Below, piece after piece: positions 13,150 through 26,229 of a DNA stretch of 64,000 bases. The stretch comes from Malurus cyaneus samueli (lineage: Eukaryota; Chordata; Aves; Passeriformes; Maluridae). Position 1 is the stretch's first letter, and every line of letters starts with the position of its first letter. The notes under the pieces are model-generated. The model did no database searches and was not told the DNA's origin. It saw nothing but the letters and a program-made list of their open reading frames with translations. The stretch spans positions 26,229,048 to 26,293,047 of the forward strand of contig CM019220.1 of assembly GCA_009741485.1 (NCBI GenBank), read 5' to 3'. The translations under genes were made by a program, and so were the position numbers.

Positions 13150-13925
13150 GATAGCAGGATGGCAAATCAATCATTCCCATTGCTGCTGGAGCCCACCGGG
13201 GAACGCTGAGGACGCACAGCATGTCTTGAGTTTGATAATTCAGTTGTTTTTCAGGGTGAACAAAAATTGGGTGGCTTCTCAGTGCTCAATGCCACCCCTG
13301 GGCCGGTGATCCCTGGGGGAACGATGGGGACACTGGGATTTCCAGCTGGAGAGCGTGCTGGCAGCAGGAGCTGCAGCCGGGCTGCCCAGGGCATGTGCTT
13401 GGGGTGAGCTCCTGTGCCGCCGCAGAACTGCCGAGGCTTTCTCTCCTCCTCGTGTGTCCAGAGCACAGGGCAGGCAGCATTTTGAGGAGAAATGTGTGGT
13501 GTCTCCTTAGGAGCAGAACAGCAGAGGCTGCTGCTCCCAAGGAAGGGCAGGACTGGAGGAGGTTTCCCAGCAGTTGTACCTTCAGAGAGCAGAGTGAGGT
13601 CGTGGGAGGAGGAGAGCACAGCCTGGGGCTGAAATCCCAAAGGAGAATTTGGGACAGTGTGCTGGAGCACCTGCAGCAAACAGGCAGCACATTCCTGGGG
13701 TGAGCTCCTCCCTCCTCTTTGGGGTCCAAGGAATCAGGCGAGGGCCTTCAGAGAAAGAGGAGCTGAAGGCATTGGGTGGCGGAGCTGTCCTTGCACCCTG
13801 CTGTGATGCTCCAAGGTGGGATAAGGTGTTCCTTGTAGCCACGAGGGAGGGTGGGAGACTGCAGGTGAGCCCATCCCACCTCAGCAAAGGTCCTTTCAGC
13901 CTCCTGCAGGGGATACAGAAGGAAT
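13150..13925. other. GC-rich block with overlapping open frames on both strands
   Basis: About 775 bp of clearly higher GC than its surroundings, with long frames open simultaneously on both strands (for example 13251-13679 and 13286-13729 on minus, 13395-13703 on plus). GGGGTGAGCTCCTG occurs near 13400 and GGGGTGAGCTCCTCC near 13699, so part may be an old internal duplication. No protein family is recognised and the frames conflict, so it is not called coding. Confidence 0.35.
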
Positions 13926-14039
13926 AAATAAAAACGCAAAAGAGGAAATGCTAAAACTGTCCCTTGATAACCAAATGGTTGATCATAAATTGGAGTGTCT
14001 ATGCAAATGAAGTAAATAATTAAAAACTCCAAGAACAGC

Positions 14040-14440
14040 ACTGACTAGGTGGTTGATGGCTGGCAATTATAAACGCTGAATTTTTAATATGCATACATCT
14101 AAGGAGCCAGTAAAAATTAGCTCCTAGACTAATGGACTTGCCTTTCTTCCAAGGCAGAATTTTAATGAGAGCATTATTTATAGCAGAGACCAAGAACGAG
14201 CATTTTCTTGCTTAGTCTCATTTCTTCTTTGCTGGCACTTTATTCATTAACCTCTGAACTTCTCTAGAGAAGAATAATACTCTACACAGTGGAGGGCAAA
14301 GATCACCCTGACCCCCTGAAATTAGTCACGGGTCGGGTATTGTTAAGAGAGTTACGTCTTCTAACAAATAATATTCATAAAACCCCGTTGGTGATATGTC
14401 CTCATTTCCTGCTGGTTTCTGGGTCATTTATCTGCAGTTC
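14040..14440. promoter_or_regulatory. Candidate conserved non-coding element
   Basis: No repeats and no open frame, but dense in homeodomain-like and related words such as TTTAATATGCATAC, TTTAATGAGAGC and CATTATTTATAGC in a CpG-poor setting. This resembles intronic enhancers of the vertebrate type. The call is inference from texture only; alignment to other birds or mammals decides it. Confidence 0.2.
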
Positions 14441-14896
14441 AGCTCACTGAAGAGAAAATGAACAGAATGTGGTGTCTCGTAGAGCAAAAGCTTCTTGTGC
14501 CATCTTGTCTGATCCTGTGCAATGATGTGAGATTTTAGAATTTTATTTAAAAATTTGCAGAACTGGAATACAAGTTATAAGTCATGTGCATTTTATGTAC
14601 TTTCCTTTCAACCTTCTTTTTGTTAAATATTTTTATGTTAATTTTTTTTAATTAAAAAGACTTGTCTGTCTTTCAGTAATCAGGAAAGCTCTGGCTTAAA
14701 TTGAGAAAGTAGAAAACCAATAAAATTAATGAAAGAGCTTTACTTCTCTGATCAAGAGATAACTGTGTGTGCTGACCCTAGTGATGAGGGAGACAGGAGA
14801 GGAGAATGAGCAAAAATGAAAATAGTAGGTTGGGGGTTTGTAATCAAACCCAAATGAAAGCAGTTTATCAAAGAAGGCACTTCTCATTTAGAAAAG

Positions 14897-14936
14897 ATAT
14901 ATCTATATGTGTGTGTACATATATATATATATAATT
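14897..14936. repeat. TA/TG-rich simple repeat
   Basis: Runs of ATATCTATATGTGTGTGTAC followed by about eight TA dinucleotides. An ordinary intronic microsatellite. Confidence 0.85.
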
Positions 14937-16529
14937 TTTTGCCTTTGTCTTCTGAAAAGACAAAGCCTATGTTATAGTTCATATTTTACTAATCAAAATC
15001 ATGTGTGAAGTGTTCACCTGCAAAGCACACAGAACAGTCCAAGAGTTGAGCTGAGTGCTCTCTGTATGAGATAGGATGAAGTTTGGGGTTGCCCTGTGCC
15101 TCTTAAACGCAGTGTCAGGGTTTCTCCCACAGCTTTCATCCTTGTATGGCCTTCCCGTGTCTTGGAGCCCCTTCTCCAGCCTGGGCTCTTCACTGCCTGC
15201 AGTTCACATGTGCCAGGGGCTCCTGCTATTTAAGGGTTTGTCCCCCTGCCCAAATTTGTGCCCTTGCTTAACCTGGCTTCCTTGTGGAATTGCTGTGTGG
15301 GCAATAACATGCCCAGATTGTATTGGACATGCCCCATTCTCCAAGGCTGTCTCCAGAGAGGATCTTTCAAAAAGGAGCTGGGAAGTGATAGCCTGACAAA
15401 TCTCTGCCCAGATGTATCCAAATGTGGCTCCTGCATGGAGCCCTTTCATCCACCAGGCAGTCCAGATGCCATGAAAGCCACTCTGCTCCCATTTGAACTG
15501 GGGTTTTTTCAAGTTGTCTCTTGTATTTCATTTCTCCTCTGATTATTACATTTTTATTCATTCTGTCTTGAAAGACTCATGGCCTTTTGTAACTGCATTT
15601 CCCTTTTTTCTTTCCATGAGGGCTTCTTTTCCTTAGAAATACCGAATATATTCCAGAAGGTAAAAGTAGAAAGCTTTCATTTTGCCCTCAACCAGCTGAG
15701 GGCTTGGCAGTTACAGGTTCCAAAGCGGTGGGAATGTGAGGGAAGAAAACATAATGACAAAGAAAAACAAAGCAGTGACTTTCTGTATTGTGAAACATTG
15801 CAAACAGGAACGTTTCATATTTCCCCCACTGTCAGTGTAAGCATTCAACAACAAATCAATAGTGCCCAGCAGGGAGTGGTTGCTGTCCTTCATTTTAATC
15901 CGTGCAGCTCATTGTGGCATCAGCAGAGCAGCAGTGCCAGGAAAAGGGAATAATTTCTACCAGGATTGTTTTGCAGCTGCCCCACCCCCTTTCCCAAAAC
16001 AAATTCCTGGGGGGTTTGAAGCTTTAATTTTACTTCTTCGAGAATCAGAACACAGACACTTGTTTTCCCCCAGGCTGCTACTCCCATCACGTTGCTGAAG
16101 GCTGTGCTATTCTCTTGGTTATTTCACACTTTAATTTCCAGGGTCTTTGCCAGAATGCTGTGGCTTCTTAGTACAGGAACGTTACCATTCCCAGGGCAGA
16201 GGAAATAGGAAGGGCAAAAAGTCCCAATATCAGCTTCTGAGTGACATAGTCTGTGTTAGAAACCCACCCATTCAATCACTGCATGGAACAAGGGCAGATT
16301 TTCATCAGAAGAAGCTCCCGGAGGATTGGGGTAGTAAATACATTAATTAAAGCACTCTGCAAAATAGTGGGTGAAGAAATGCATAACATTTCCACTCCAT
16401 TTTATGCTACACTGAGCACTTTTTTGACCTTCGAACAGTAGATGGAAATAGGGTGTTGAAAGCATTCTTACACACTGGGAATGCAACTTGTTTCCTCTGC
16501 AGTTCTTCCTAGGGGAAAAAAAAACAGGA
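14937..16529. other. Intronic sequence, nothing recognised
   Basis: No transposon or exon signature was found. Frames at 15.1-15.5 kb open on both strands are uninformative. Confidence 0.35.
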
Positions 16530-17110
16530 GAAATATGACGGCGTTACCATATTTGCAGCTGTAGTTGTTTAGAGCTCAGGCAGACTAACATTAACAAATG
16601 ATGATAATTAGGCTTGATTTGCATATTAAAATTGTCTTAATTAAACACTGATTCAGTAAACGTTTAAAGGCTGTAATCGATCTTTTGCAGGCACTCTTGG
16701 TTATTTATATGATCTAATAAAGGCTGGAGGCTTTGTTAATGAGCCCTCTATTTCCTAACTTGTATGTGTCAATGAGATTATTTCACCGACAATTACAGAG
16801 CCGGCTGCTGTTAATAACTCACCAGCCCCAAGGCTGGAATTCTTTTGTCTGAGTCTCCTTTAGTGGGACCCTGCTGTTTACATTGCCTCTCTACTCAGAC
16901 AGGGGCCCATGCCACAGCTCTTTCTGGGGAAAAATCCCAGGGCAGAGATTTCACGGGAAGATTTTGTGACTGTAAAATCATGCTGGCGCTGTCCTGCGAG
17001 CTGTTTGAATAATGGATCTAATATTTATACAGCGTTGAGCTCAGTCATAATACATTTGGTCCCAGATCTAATCCTGGCAACTCTGACAGGCTGAACTTTG
17101 TGAGGAACTT
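16530..17110. promoter_or_regulatory. Candidate conserved non-coding element with octamer and TAAT-type motifs
   Basis: Contains GATGATAATTAGGC, GATTTGCATATTAAA (an ATTTGCAT octamer near 16618), GTCTTAATTAAAC, GTAATCGATC, GGTTATTTATATGATC and CTGTTAATAACTC within about 300 bp. It also keeps several CpGs (GACGGCG, CACCGACAATTACAGAGCCGG) in an otherwise CpG-poor intron. It has no repeat similarity. The regulatory role is inference. Confidence 0.28.
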
Positions 17111-20100
17111 TTTTTAATTTAAGAGGTAATGTAATCATGCTGTAATTTTGCAAGAGACCTCTGAAAAGACTGCCAGGAGTTTTGCTTCTCTTCAGTGTCG
17201 TTGCAATCTTGTGCCGGGACGTGAATATCTTGGGAAAATGGTGCTAAAACAGGTGAAGAGCTCTTGCTTCTCAGTTGCTAAATGTTTTTATCACCCCTGA
17301 CAAAAACATTCTGGGAAAAGTTCACATTGCTTCAGAAGGATTTTTTCAGGGTTGTTTTCTTTTTATTATTTGACAGCTTCCTGCACATGAAGGACTATCT
17401 ATTTATGTACCTATGAATAAGTTTGAATAATACCTGTTTTGTTGTGGGGTATTCCCAGCAAAGATTTTCTGGTTTCAGCCCTTTACTTGTGCTTTTTTGA
17501 AGCTGCACACTCTGGTATTGTTAAGTCCAGTTACCAGTTCCAGTGCCATGGATGGACTTAAAACTGTGTTTATTCCTATGCCTTTTCAGTCATTAAGTTT
17601 ATTGGGAAACATTAATAAACTTAACAAAGCTAAACCACTGGAGTATATTTTTAATGATTAAAATAATTATGCTGTGGAGGGATCAATAAACTCTTTAAAG
17701 CAGGTAGGAATATCAAAATTGTTATTTTGCCCAGTTCTATTTGTATCAAGACTGAATACAAGTTTTTACTGGGAAAAGTGCTACGGTGAAAAAAAAAAAA
17801 AAGCTTAGATGTCCAGCAAAATTACTAAAATACAGAACTACTCCCATCACTACCCACACGTTCCTGCAAGACTTTCTTTTTGCTCTAGAAAATCCTGCTG
17901 TTGAAAATGTTTGTGTGAATTGGATTTCAAATACTTATGAAATTCTGAATTTGAAATTGCAGAAGTTTGGGAATATTTTTGATAGGCATTTACAGCCCTT
18001 CTTCTCCTTTCAGTCAGAAGCTGTAGATGGTGTAAGCAGGATCTGTTGTAGAGAATCTGTTGTCAGTGTGTTTGTAAGAGTTGATTGCAATGATTTCTCT
18101 TCCACTGGTGATATTTTTCTTTTTAATCTTGATATCTAAAGACTTCTTTTAAATTATACATTCACTTTTTTCCTTATTTTTATTTTTTATTGCAATGACT
18201 TCTTTTTACAATTAATAACTTCCTCAGTGTTTCTAGCAAAAGAGTCCAGATTCTCTTCTCTGATCCTGGTTACTCAGATCAACAATCCTGTTATTCCCAA
18301 AGCAACGTAGTTGGGAAAAGCAGATCATGGTGAGCAAGGGATGTGCTTTCCATTTCCATTCAGATCCTGGTCTCTTTGCCAAGCCCCGTTCTTTGGGAAG
18401 TCATTCCCTTGCTGTTGGTTAATGGAGAAACAGAGATGTGAGAAGAGCCTGCCTTTGCAGAGCTGTTCAGCAGTGCAGGTTGGTGCAGGAGAGCAGCAGC
18501 CGTGTTCGGTTTTGTTTGCCCTTTATTGTTGTTCTTATTTTGGTATTTTCACTGTGCATCTGCCGTTTGAAATGTGGCCAAGATGCATTTGATGCATTGT
18601 GACTGCCAGAACAAAATTCACACTGTGAATGCAGCAGGCTTACAAATTCCATTATTCCAATAGAAGTAAACTCTCTCCCAATGGCTGTCAGACAAGTAAG
18701 AACTTTGATCTTACTGGCTCATTCTTGATTTATGCTGACTCTTTGAAGGGAAGAAATTCTTCAACGTTTTCCTTTCTTTTTTAAAAAACGTTTGAGCCAC
18801 CTCCCCTGTCTTATTTAACCAACACATTTGTGTATGTAACTGCTTTTGTCTCTATACTGTCTTTTAGTTTTTCCTTTCTCCTGCTAGGAAAAAAAAATCA
18901 ACCATTCTGGTAGGAATTCACAGAAGGCCACAATTTGGCATTTTGGTCAAAATTAACTTCAGTTTTGAAGAGCACTAAAGTCCTCAGACTCATATGTAAC
19001 TTCTCATAGTCAGATAAGAAGGAGGAAATTATTTCCCACATGTAGTGCTCTCACTTTTTCTTATATATAATTCAATTATGTATTCATTGTTTTATTCTGC
19101 CTTCATATAATTTAATTTTCAAAGCCAACAGCAATTATTTTGTATTTTTTCTTATGCTTGCACTGCACTCGTAACTTTTACAGTTATATTCCACCAGCAA
19201 CTTCCGCTCATTTATAATTCATCCTTTTTGATCTTTTTTACTTTAAAGTAATAGAGCTCGTAGTGTTTAATGTTAGACAGCCCTAGCAGGTTCCCGTCAT
19301 TCAGGCATTGCTCTCCTGAAAACGGCTGGTCTGTTTTGCAGAGCAATGGAATGCCAAGTTAATTGAAACTGCTGCAGAGTTCCTGGGTTAATCTGCAGTT
19401 AACGAGCTCCAGCACATTACTCACAGCAGGATTGCCCTGGCCATCCCTGCCCGTGCTCTGCTCATCCTTCCCTCCCTGGAGCATGGAAACTCCTGGAGCT
19501 GCACTGGCTAGGAGGGATGCAGTTATGGCATTTGGCTTTTCTGCCTGACGGATCCTTAGGAAGATGCAGCAACTTCTGCTGATGAAGCCATCTGCCAGTA
19601 CCAGTCAGGGCAGTAATGCACAGCTCTGCTTTCACTAAAAGAATTTCAGTGCCTTGGAGGGATTTCTTTTTACTGTTTCTTTTCCTGCAGAGGAATGATG
19701 GGTCCAGCAGAGGCATTTCTCCCTGCCTCCCTCTTATGTTATGGTCATACAGGTGGAACTGTGCTTGTGTGTGATCTCTTCAACTGGAGGTGACATTTCT
19801 CTTTTTTCACAGAAGCAGGTACAGGAAAGGATCTGCTTCCCATAAAACCTTTGTTCCTCCTTATGTGGCTGGAAGTTTGATGTCTCTTACAGGAGTTGGG
19901 TGAGGCGAGAATCCCACACGGTCATGTCTGTTTAAATACTGCCTGTGGTTACAGTTTTCCGCAGACTGCAGTACAAAAATCCAAGTGTCAGTAGAAGACA
20001 AAAAGATAATTCACTTTCATCTCGAGAACAAAGCTGAACAGAGGAGCTTTTTTTCAACTTTTTTAATTCATGAAACATTTATCTTAGAGTCGGGTTATAT

Positions 20101-21122
20101 TATGCTGGCAAGAATATAATCTGTCAGCATTTCTACTATAAACTCCTGTTTTTAATGTTTTTTTAGGAGAGCCTTAGAGGTTCACTTTGAACAGATTTAG
20201 CATATAAGGTCTTGGCCTAGAAACATACTACTCATCCCAATTAAGAAAAATTAATATGCCTGCATCATCAGTGCAAAAGATACATTAACACTACATTCAG
20301 GTGAAAGTTCAGACCTACACAAATGAGGCAATTCAGGGGTATTCCAGAGCAAGGTTAATTAAGTTTTTTTGATATATTTAATAGCAGGTGTTACTAACTG
20401 TGAAGTGAAAGGAAGGCTAGTCTATGATGAAAAGCGTGTTGTTGGGCTTAGCTGGCAGGCAGAGCTTCTTTCTAATTTTTATTACCTACCAGATTTAGAA
20501 AAATGCTGCTTCTCAAGTTTTTAATGTTTCACAGTATGAAAGTTGTTATAGAAGTTCATACATTTTAAAGAGATTCAAAATTCTTCTTCATTTCTTTAGG
20601 AAGATGTAGTGAATAAAGTTTCTTTTAAAAGAGCGCAACAGCTGATGTACTTCAGTTTTGTGAATCCTCATGTAACAGGGCATAGTGGCAAGTTAATTTT
20701 ATTCCCCAAAAGAAGGGATTACAAAATATTTGACAATTGTCCTGCCCTTGCCCCGGTCTAACACCAAGGAACCTCCACATGATTCTTCCCTCCAGGGTCT
20801 ATTCCAAGCAAGGAGAACAAATGCAAACTTTGCATTGAAGGCTCTGTGCTCGAGTTTATCGAGTAAACCCTGTGGTGACAGATGGTAAAATTGTTCTCCG
20901 GGTTTATACTCTGCTCACTGCTCAGACACTGCACTGACGTGCCCCTGAAGCCTCCCAGCATAACTGGGAGATGGATTCAGTTCTGCCCTGCCGGGAGCAG
21001 AGCCCTCTGGATGGGACAGGATGGGGCAGATGGAGAGAGCTGCTCTGGCTGCGAGCAGGGCTGGCCTGGAGGGAACACACACAGAGCTGGGGTGTGCAGG
21101 GGGCTCTGGAGTGGGTTATTAG
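17111..21122. other. Intronic sequence, nothing recognised
   Basis: AT-rich DNA with a 14-A run near 17789 and T-rich tracts. No repeat family or exon can be supported. Confidence 0.35.
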
Positions 21123-21216
21123 CACACAATCAGAGTCTGCTGAGCTGGAAGGGACCCACAAGGAGCATTATGTCCAATTCCTGGCCCTGCACAGACACCC
21201 CAATAATCCCACCCTG
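21123..21216 (-). mobile_element. CR1 LINE fragment, 3' UTR, antisense
   Basis: TCTGCTGAGCTGGAAGGGAC, then CCTGGCCCTGCACAGACACC and CCAATAATCCCACCCTG form the reverse complement of the CR1 3' UTR, about 95 bp. Confidence 0.87.
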
Positions 21217-24011
21217 CTTTCCTCCTGAAAAGGATTCACACTTTTAATTTTGCACTTTGCTATGGAAATGGAAACCCTTGGACAGATCCAGCAAGGGAGA
21301 CTGAGAGAGGGGTTAGATCTTCCAGGTGAGTCAGTAGCCAGAAATCACAGTACACTGAACATTCCTTGCTTTAGGAAAAGTTCAGGTCCAGCCAAGGAAG
21401 CTTCCAAAGCATTGCACTGTTTGACTTGCTGGAAAAATTTTACATAGGTAAGCTCAGAACTTTCACTTTCCCCCAAATACAATTAAACCTTTCATGAAGA
21501 ACTGTTGGGAGGTTTTGTTTGTTTTTAATAAAGAGAATGAGGTGAACATTTCCACAGCTGAGTGCTTCATGGTTCGAGCACTTTTCTTAGTTTAGTCCTT
21601 CTGAATGAACATTATTTCTTTGAGTTAATTTCTAAACGAACCAAGAAATTACAAATAAATCTCCTATCTGAACACAGTTTAGATAAATCTCATACTCAAA
21701 TGTTGTTATCTAAAAGCTCATATCAAACTCATAAAGATAATTGCCTATTGTGACTAGGATATTGCACCCAGCTTGATCTAATGGATTTGTTATCTTGATT
21801 TTAGACATGCAAAGTAAGTTCATTCGTGTCAGATATTCATGTATAGCAAGGCATTCAAAATCCAGAAAGAAAACCAAAAGAGCAGAGTTTAAAAAACGAG
21901 TAGCTTTCAAATGACACTCTACTGTTTCAATTGGGTGTTTTTTCCAGAGGTGCTTGCAGTATGGTTTGTTAAGTTTGGGAGTTGTATTTTGTTGCTGCTG
22001 AAATGGTAATTAAAATAAGTATAGGAAGATTCAGCTGCTGTGTTACATAGTTAAAGGTTGAATTTAATTATTGCAGTGCAAAGAAGCATTAATAGTGATT
22101 GTCTTCAGTCTGTCTTGTTTTACCCTGGTATTACTATATCTATGTGGATACACAATGGGGAGGATTTACACCAGAATTTTACTATTGATTCCCAAATCTT
22201 GGGCTTTTAGCCTGTGAAAGTAGGAACAAAAAATAATTTTAATTTCAAAACCCTGTTTAACTACTTTTGCAGCAGGATTACTGCTCACAGGTCCATAGCT
22301 CCAAAGATCAGGCTGCTTCTCCACAGTTGCAGATTTCATTTTAACAAAGGAATGTTTTTTCTCTTGGGAGTCTTTTAGGTAGCTCCAGTCCAAGGCAGGC
22401 AATTAATGCCTGTGTTCCGTGGAAGCTGAGAGGTTGATAGGCTCCGTAGCATAATGCCAGGGTGTTTCTAACCACTGATTCTAATGTTAATTTCTCGATT
22501 TCAGACTGGAAAATTATATGTGTGTGTGCATGTGTGAATAATAATTTTTAAAAACCCCGAAACCTCAACGATTCAGAACACTTCATTTTTTGTTGTCTTT
22601 GAATATTGCTGTTATCTGTGTATTTCCTGCAGAGGAAGAATGTATGGTTATTAGTGTAATTGGGCAATAGCTCAAGGAGGGAATGGAACTCAGATTTCCC
22701 CCATTAATATTTCAGTCAAGACTCAGTTGACAATAATAATGTATTTTCCATGATTTATACTGCTGGAGGGTCACATGCCAGGAGACTGGATAGATCCCAT
22801 GGGTTAAAAGTGGGGAAATGAGCCTTTCTCCAGCTGCAGAGTTGTGCTCTGATGTTTTGTTGCTCCTCCTGCTCTCAGTTTGTGACTGTTCCTTCTGTCA
22901 GGGGTGATGTTCAGCGAGACCTTCTGGGTACAGCATAGGACCATAATTTTCCCTAACCAAGAACTCCTCTAATGCCAATCTCCTTTTTCTCTGCTCTTTT
23001 CTTTGTAATACAAGTCCCAAATGCTTGCTCTTGCTCAACTTGAACCTCAAAGAAATTCATTGAAAAGGCAGATGCACCCAGGTGGTTGTGGGCACCCTGT
23101 TCAGTTCCATACTGCATGATATTATAGTGGATTATTTTACAATTAAAGCCTGAAAAGCAGAATGCATGTGGAAGAGGGATTTCATTAACCTGCTGCTGAG
23201 CTCTTGGTGCTGAAAGCTCAGTGCTAACTTGAATTCTGATCCACAGAGTATCTATTGCTATTTGGTTTTTTCCTGAGCTATTACAGCTAAGTAGTAGCTT
23301 CCAGTTTTGTTTTTCTGGCAACTCTATCTGCAAAACTCCGATTTCTCAGTGTTGGTAAAGAAAATACGAGCTGTGCATTGAATAAAAATAAAGTGGCACT
23401 TTGGAAATTAAGTTGTGATAGTATTGAGAAACACTTTGCAGAACCATTGTCTTTGTCTCACATTTATTATCATTATTATTACTTTTATTAAAATCCTTTT
23501 CAGAGGGTTTATACTGAATTGACTTATAGAGGGAAAGCTGAAAGTTAACATCCATTTTGTGCAGCATCCATGTGGTTTTCTTTTTTTTCCACAGGTTTGT
23601 GACAGCATGCTTTTTCTGTGTTTGTGGAAAGGTTACTGTGTGTGTATTGGTATTCGAGAGTGTCTGAGGGTAAATACTACACCCTGCTGAGCAGCAGCAG
23701 TTATTTTACAAGGCCTACCTTTTACATGCAAAACATGCACCGACACTGGGTTTGTTACCATGGGCTGGGTGCAATCGATATTGCTGCTGGGCCGCAAGGT
23801 ACATCTTATGTCCTTGACATTTTTCTTGCTAGACTGCTTATGTGTGTTTGGTTATCTTTGTCTCCTATCCTGTTACCTTTATCAAATTAATTTGCCTGTC
23901 AGGAAATTTTGTGTAATCGCATTTCTATTCAGGCAGCGAATTTATAATTGGATAGTAATTATTTAAGTTTTCCTTTTATCAGCATTTATTGGTTCATGTT
24001 TTATTACTTAG
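21217..24011. other. Intronic sequence, nothing recognised
   Basis: No repeats or exons supported. A segment near 23750-23820 (TTGTTACCATGGGCTGGG, with ATCGATATTGC) has an enhancer-like texture but nothing firmer. Confidence 0.3.
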
Positions 24012-24165
24012 AAATCATAGAATCACAGAAGCTGCTGAGCTGGAAGGGACCCACTGGGATCATCAATCCAGCTCCTGCCCTGCACAGACACCCCAACAAT
24101 CCCACCCTGTGTCTGACAGTGTTGTCCAAACACTCCTGGAGTTTTGGCAGCCTTGGGGCTATTAC
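24012..24165 (-). mobile_element. CR1 LINE fragment, 3' UTR, antisense
   Basis: Starts with the tail complement ATCATAGAATCACAGAAGC and runs through GAGCTGGAAGGGACCCACTG, CTGCACAGACACCCCAACAA and TGTCCAAACACTCCTGGAGT. It is about 155 bp and one of the better preserved copies. Confidence 0.92.
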
Positions 24166-26044
24166 TGGCTCTGTTGCTGATATCTAACTTATTAATACAC
24201 AGGGGTTTGGAGTGGAGTTTTTAGTACTCTTTCTAACGCTGTTGAAAATTGTGGAGGACTCAGTTGGCTGGCATCTGGCAACCTTTTTATGCTTAAAGTG
24301 GATGGTGTGTGTGCTCTTTCAATATAGAGTTTTTAATAGTCCACAGCCTTTTTCTCTTGTTGCCTTGCAATATTCCTATGGGAATAATACCAATTTCCCA
24401 GTGTGATCACAATAGCATATGTGGCCTTGGAGCAGAAACTACTTCAACCCAGAAAGATAAATGAAAAATACGAGATACAAAATGGCACTTGCCAAAGTTG
24501 CCTGCTTCCTTTTTTTGGGTTACATTTTTTTAAAACAAAAGGAATTCTGTGCAGCATTAAATGCTGAGCTTTATCAGAGATTTTTATCAGAATTCTAATG
24601 CCATATGAGTAAGACTGGAAAGAGTCTCCTTGGTCCTCAAGTCCAGGCAACAGATCACATGCAGGAGAAGGTCATTTACTTCCAGGCTTTTCGAGCAGCT
24701 TCTTACAGTAATGGGAATTTTTTTATCCTCACTGCTTGGAGTGGAGTAAGTTTTTGTATCTCACTGTTTGAGAACTGTCTCCTAATTTTCCACTGGAATT
24801 TATCTGCAGATAATGAATCCCCATATGTTCCTGCGTCAACACTGCTCTTCAGCCTCAATAGCTCCTTTCCCTCTTTGCTCTTAACCCCTGAGATATTTAC
24901 AACAACAATGTAATCCCCTTCAACTGCTGCTTTGTTGGGCTGAGTTCTCCTAAGTGGTTCAGATATAATATGAACTGCGGAGCATTTTCGAGGAGTGTCC
25001 CTCCAGAATTACTTTGTGGTCAAACCTCATTAACTACTTTCTGAAGGAGCTTGTTGCAAACAGTGAGAATATGCTGCTAAACATGCTGATGATAAAATGC
25101 AGGAGGTTTTGTCAGTGAAAATGAGAATTCAAATTTCTTATGTCAGAGTGTTGTTTTTTTGTTTTCTTTTTTAATTGGGAAAATAAAAATAGGATTAAGC
25201 TGATGATATAAACTTTAAAAGCATGGCAGAGGTATGATTAACCTGTGTTCCCCCTGCTTCTGAGAGACTGATTTAAGACCAGGATGAGTAGTGGAACTTC
25301 AGATCTTCTGTTTCGGTTTTTTCATCTCTCCATAAAAATGCAACAAGCTGTCTTTCAACTGCAGTGTTAATAAAATGCTTTCTTAGAGGGAAAAATTGTT
25401 CTTTGGCATATAATTACACTGCTCAGAGCTGGCCTTCACTTTTAATAGGAAGCATTTTTTAATCCATTAAGCTAGTGGTTTCTATGAAAACATAGAAGGG
25501 CATCTCTTTTCAATACCCCTGTCTGGACATCCTGAAGATTTCAGGTTTTTTAGCAGGATATACTGTGGTTGGATGGCTCCTGTATTGGGAGAATAAACCA
25601 GTTATCAGTGATGACACCTGACATATGTTACTGCACTATGTAGGTCACTTATGGCCTAATGTGGGAGATGGCAAAAGATAATGAATTTTGATCTCATGCC
25701 TGTGATTCCTTAAGGAAGCCTTTAATGGTGTGTGTGGAATATCAAGAGACACATACTGACTGACTGCCTGAGAGCAGTGTTTTGGAAGGAGCGATTGCAC
25801 CTTCCAATCCCAGCCCTCCAGCCAGGGAGATGGCTTTGCTGGGTGATATTTGAATGCACCTTTTCTGCTGCCTATTATGTGAGATAAAGCGATACATCCC
25901 TAGTAATGGTGAGAAATGTGTTCATCTTCTAGCAACTAGGAGCTGGTTTTTAGCACACAGTTTCTTGATTTGCACACAGCCATAAAATCAAGGTCTTTCT
26001 GTTTACACCAGGGCTATAGAATAATTTATATTGCTGTAACTTAT
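24166..26044. other. Intronic sequence upstream of the SPAG16 exon
   Basis: No repeats or other exons recognised. The 30 bp before 26075 form the polypyrimidine tract and acceptor of the exon. Confidence 0.35.
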
Positions 26045-26074
26045 TTAAATGCTCTCTTTTTGTTTCATTCCCAG

Positions 26075-26140
26075 GGTTTCCGTGTTCACATATTCCAAGG
26101 TCACGTGCATTCCTGTAATCATGCTACATTCAACAAGAAG
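26075..26140 (+). CDS. SPAG16: SPAG16 internal exon (WD40 repeat, 22 codons)
   Basis: SPAG16 (PF20) is a WD40-repeat protein of the central apparatus of motile 9+2 cilia and sperm flagella. The exon encodes GFRVHIFQGHVHSCNHATFN followed by KK, which I recognise as the blade segment carrying the conserved GH (codons at 26099-26104) and the SCNHATFN stretch near the SPAG16 C-terminus. The exon is exactly 66 nt, phase 0 at both ends. It is preceded by a strong polypyrimidine tract and CAG acceptor (AG at 26073-26074) and followed by a near-ideal donor, AAG|GTAAGT at 26141. In phase it joins directly to the exon at 41190. The first residues (FRVHIFQ) look more diverged from mammalian SPAG16 as I remember it than the rest does. 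Identification is from memory of the family; exon edges are read directly. Confidence 0.9.
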
Positions 26141-26229
26141 GTAAGTTCTGCATGCGAATTTCCTTTTTTTTTGCTCTTTAACCATCATGTTCCTTGCTCT
26201 GGCCCATACTGTGTTGCTTCTTGGTGACA

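Larger units (their letters stand above)
1..26074 (+). other. SPAG16: SPAG16 upstream intron, partial at the window edge
   Basis: I looked for the preceding WD40 exon, which should end in a SIWDAR-like motif, and did not see it, so the intron probably extends beyond base 1. It contains only repeats and unannotated single-copy sequence. The polypyrimidine tract and acceptor at its 3' end (26045-26074) are strong. Confidence 0.65.

Noticed and set aside
20641..20700. Possible exon-like CAG/GT signals scattered through the introns
   Set aside because: Isolated splice-like words are expected by chance every few hundred bases; none frames a recognisable SPAG16 segment.
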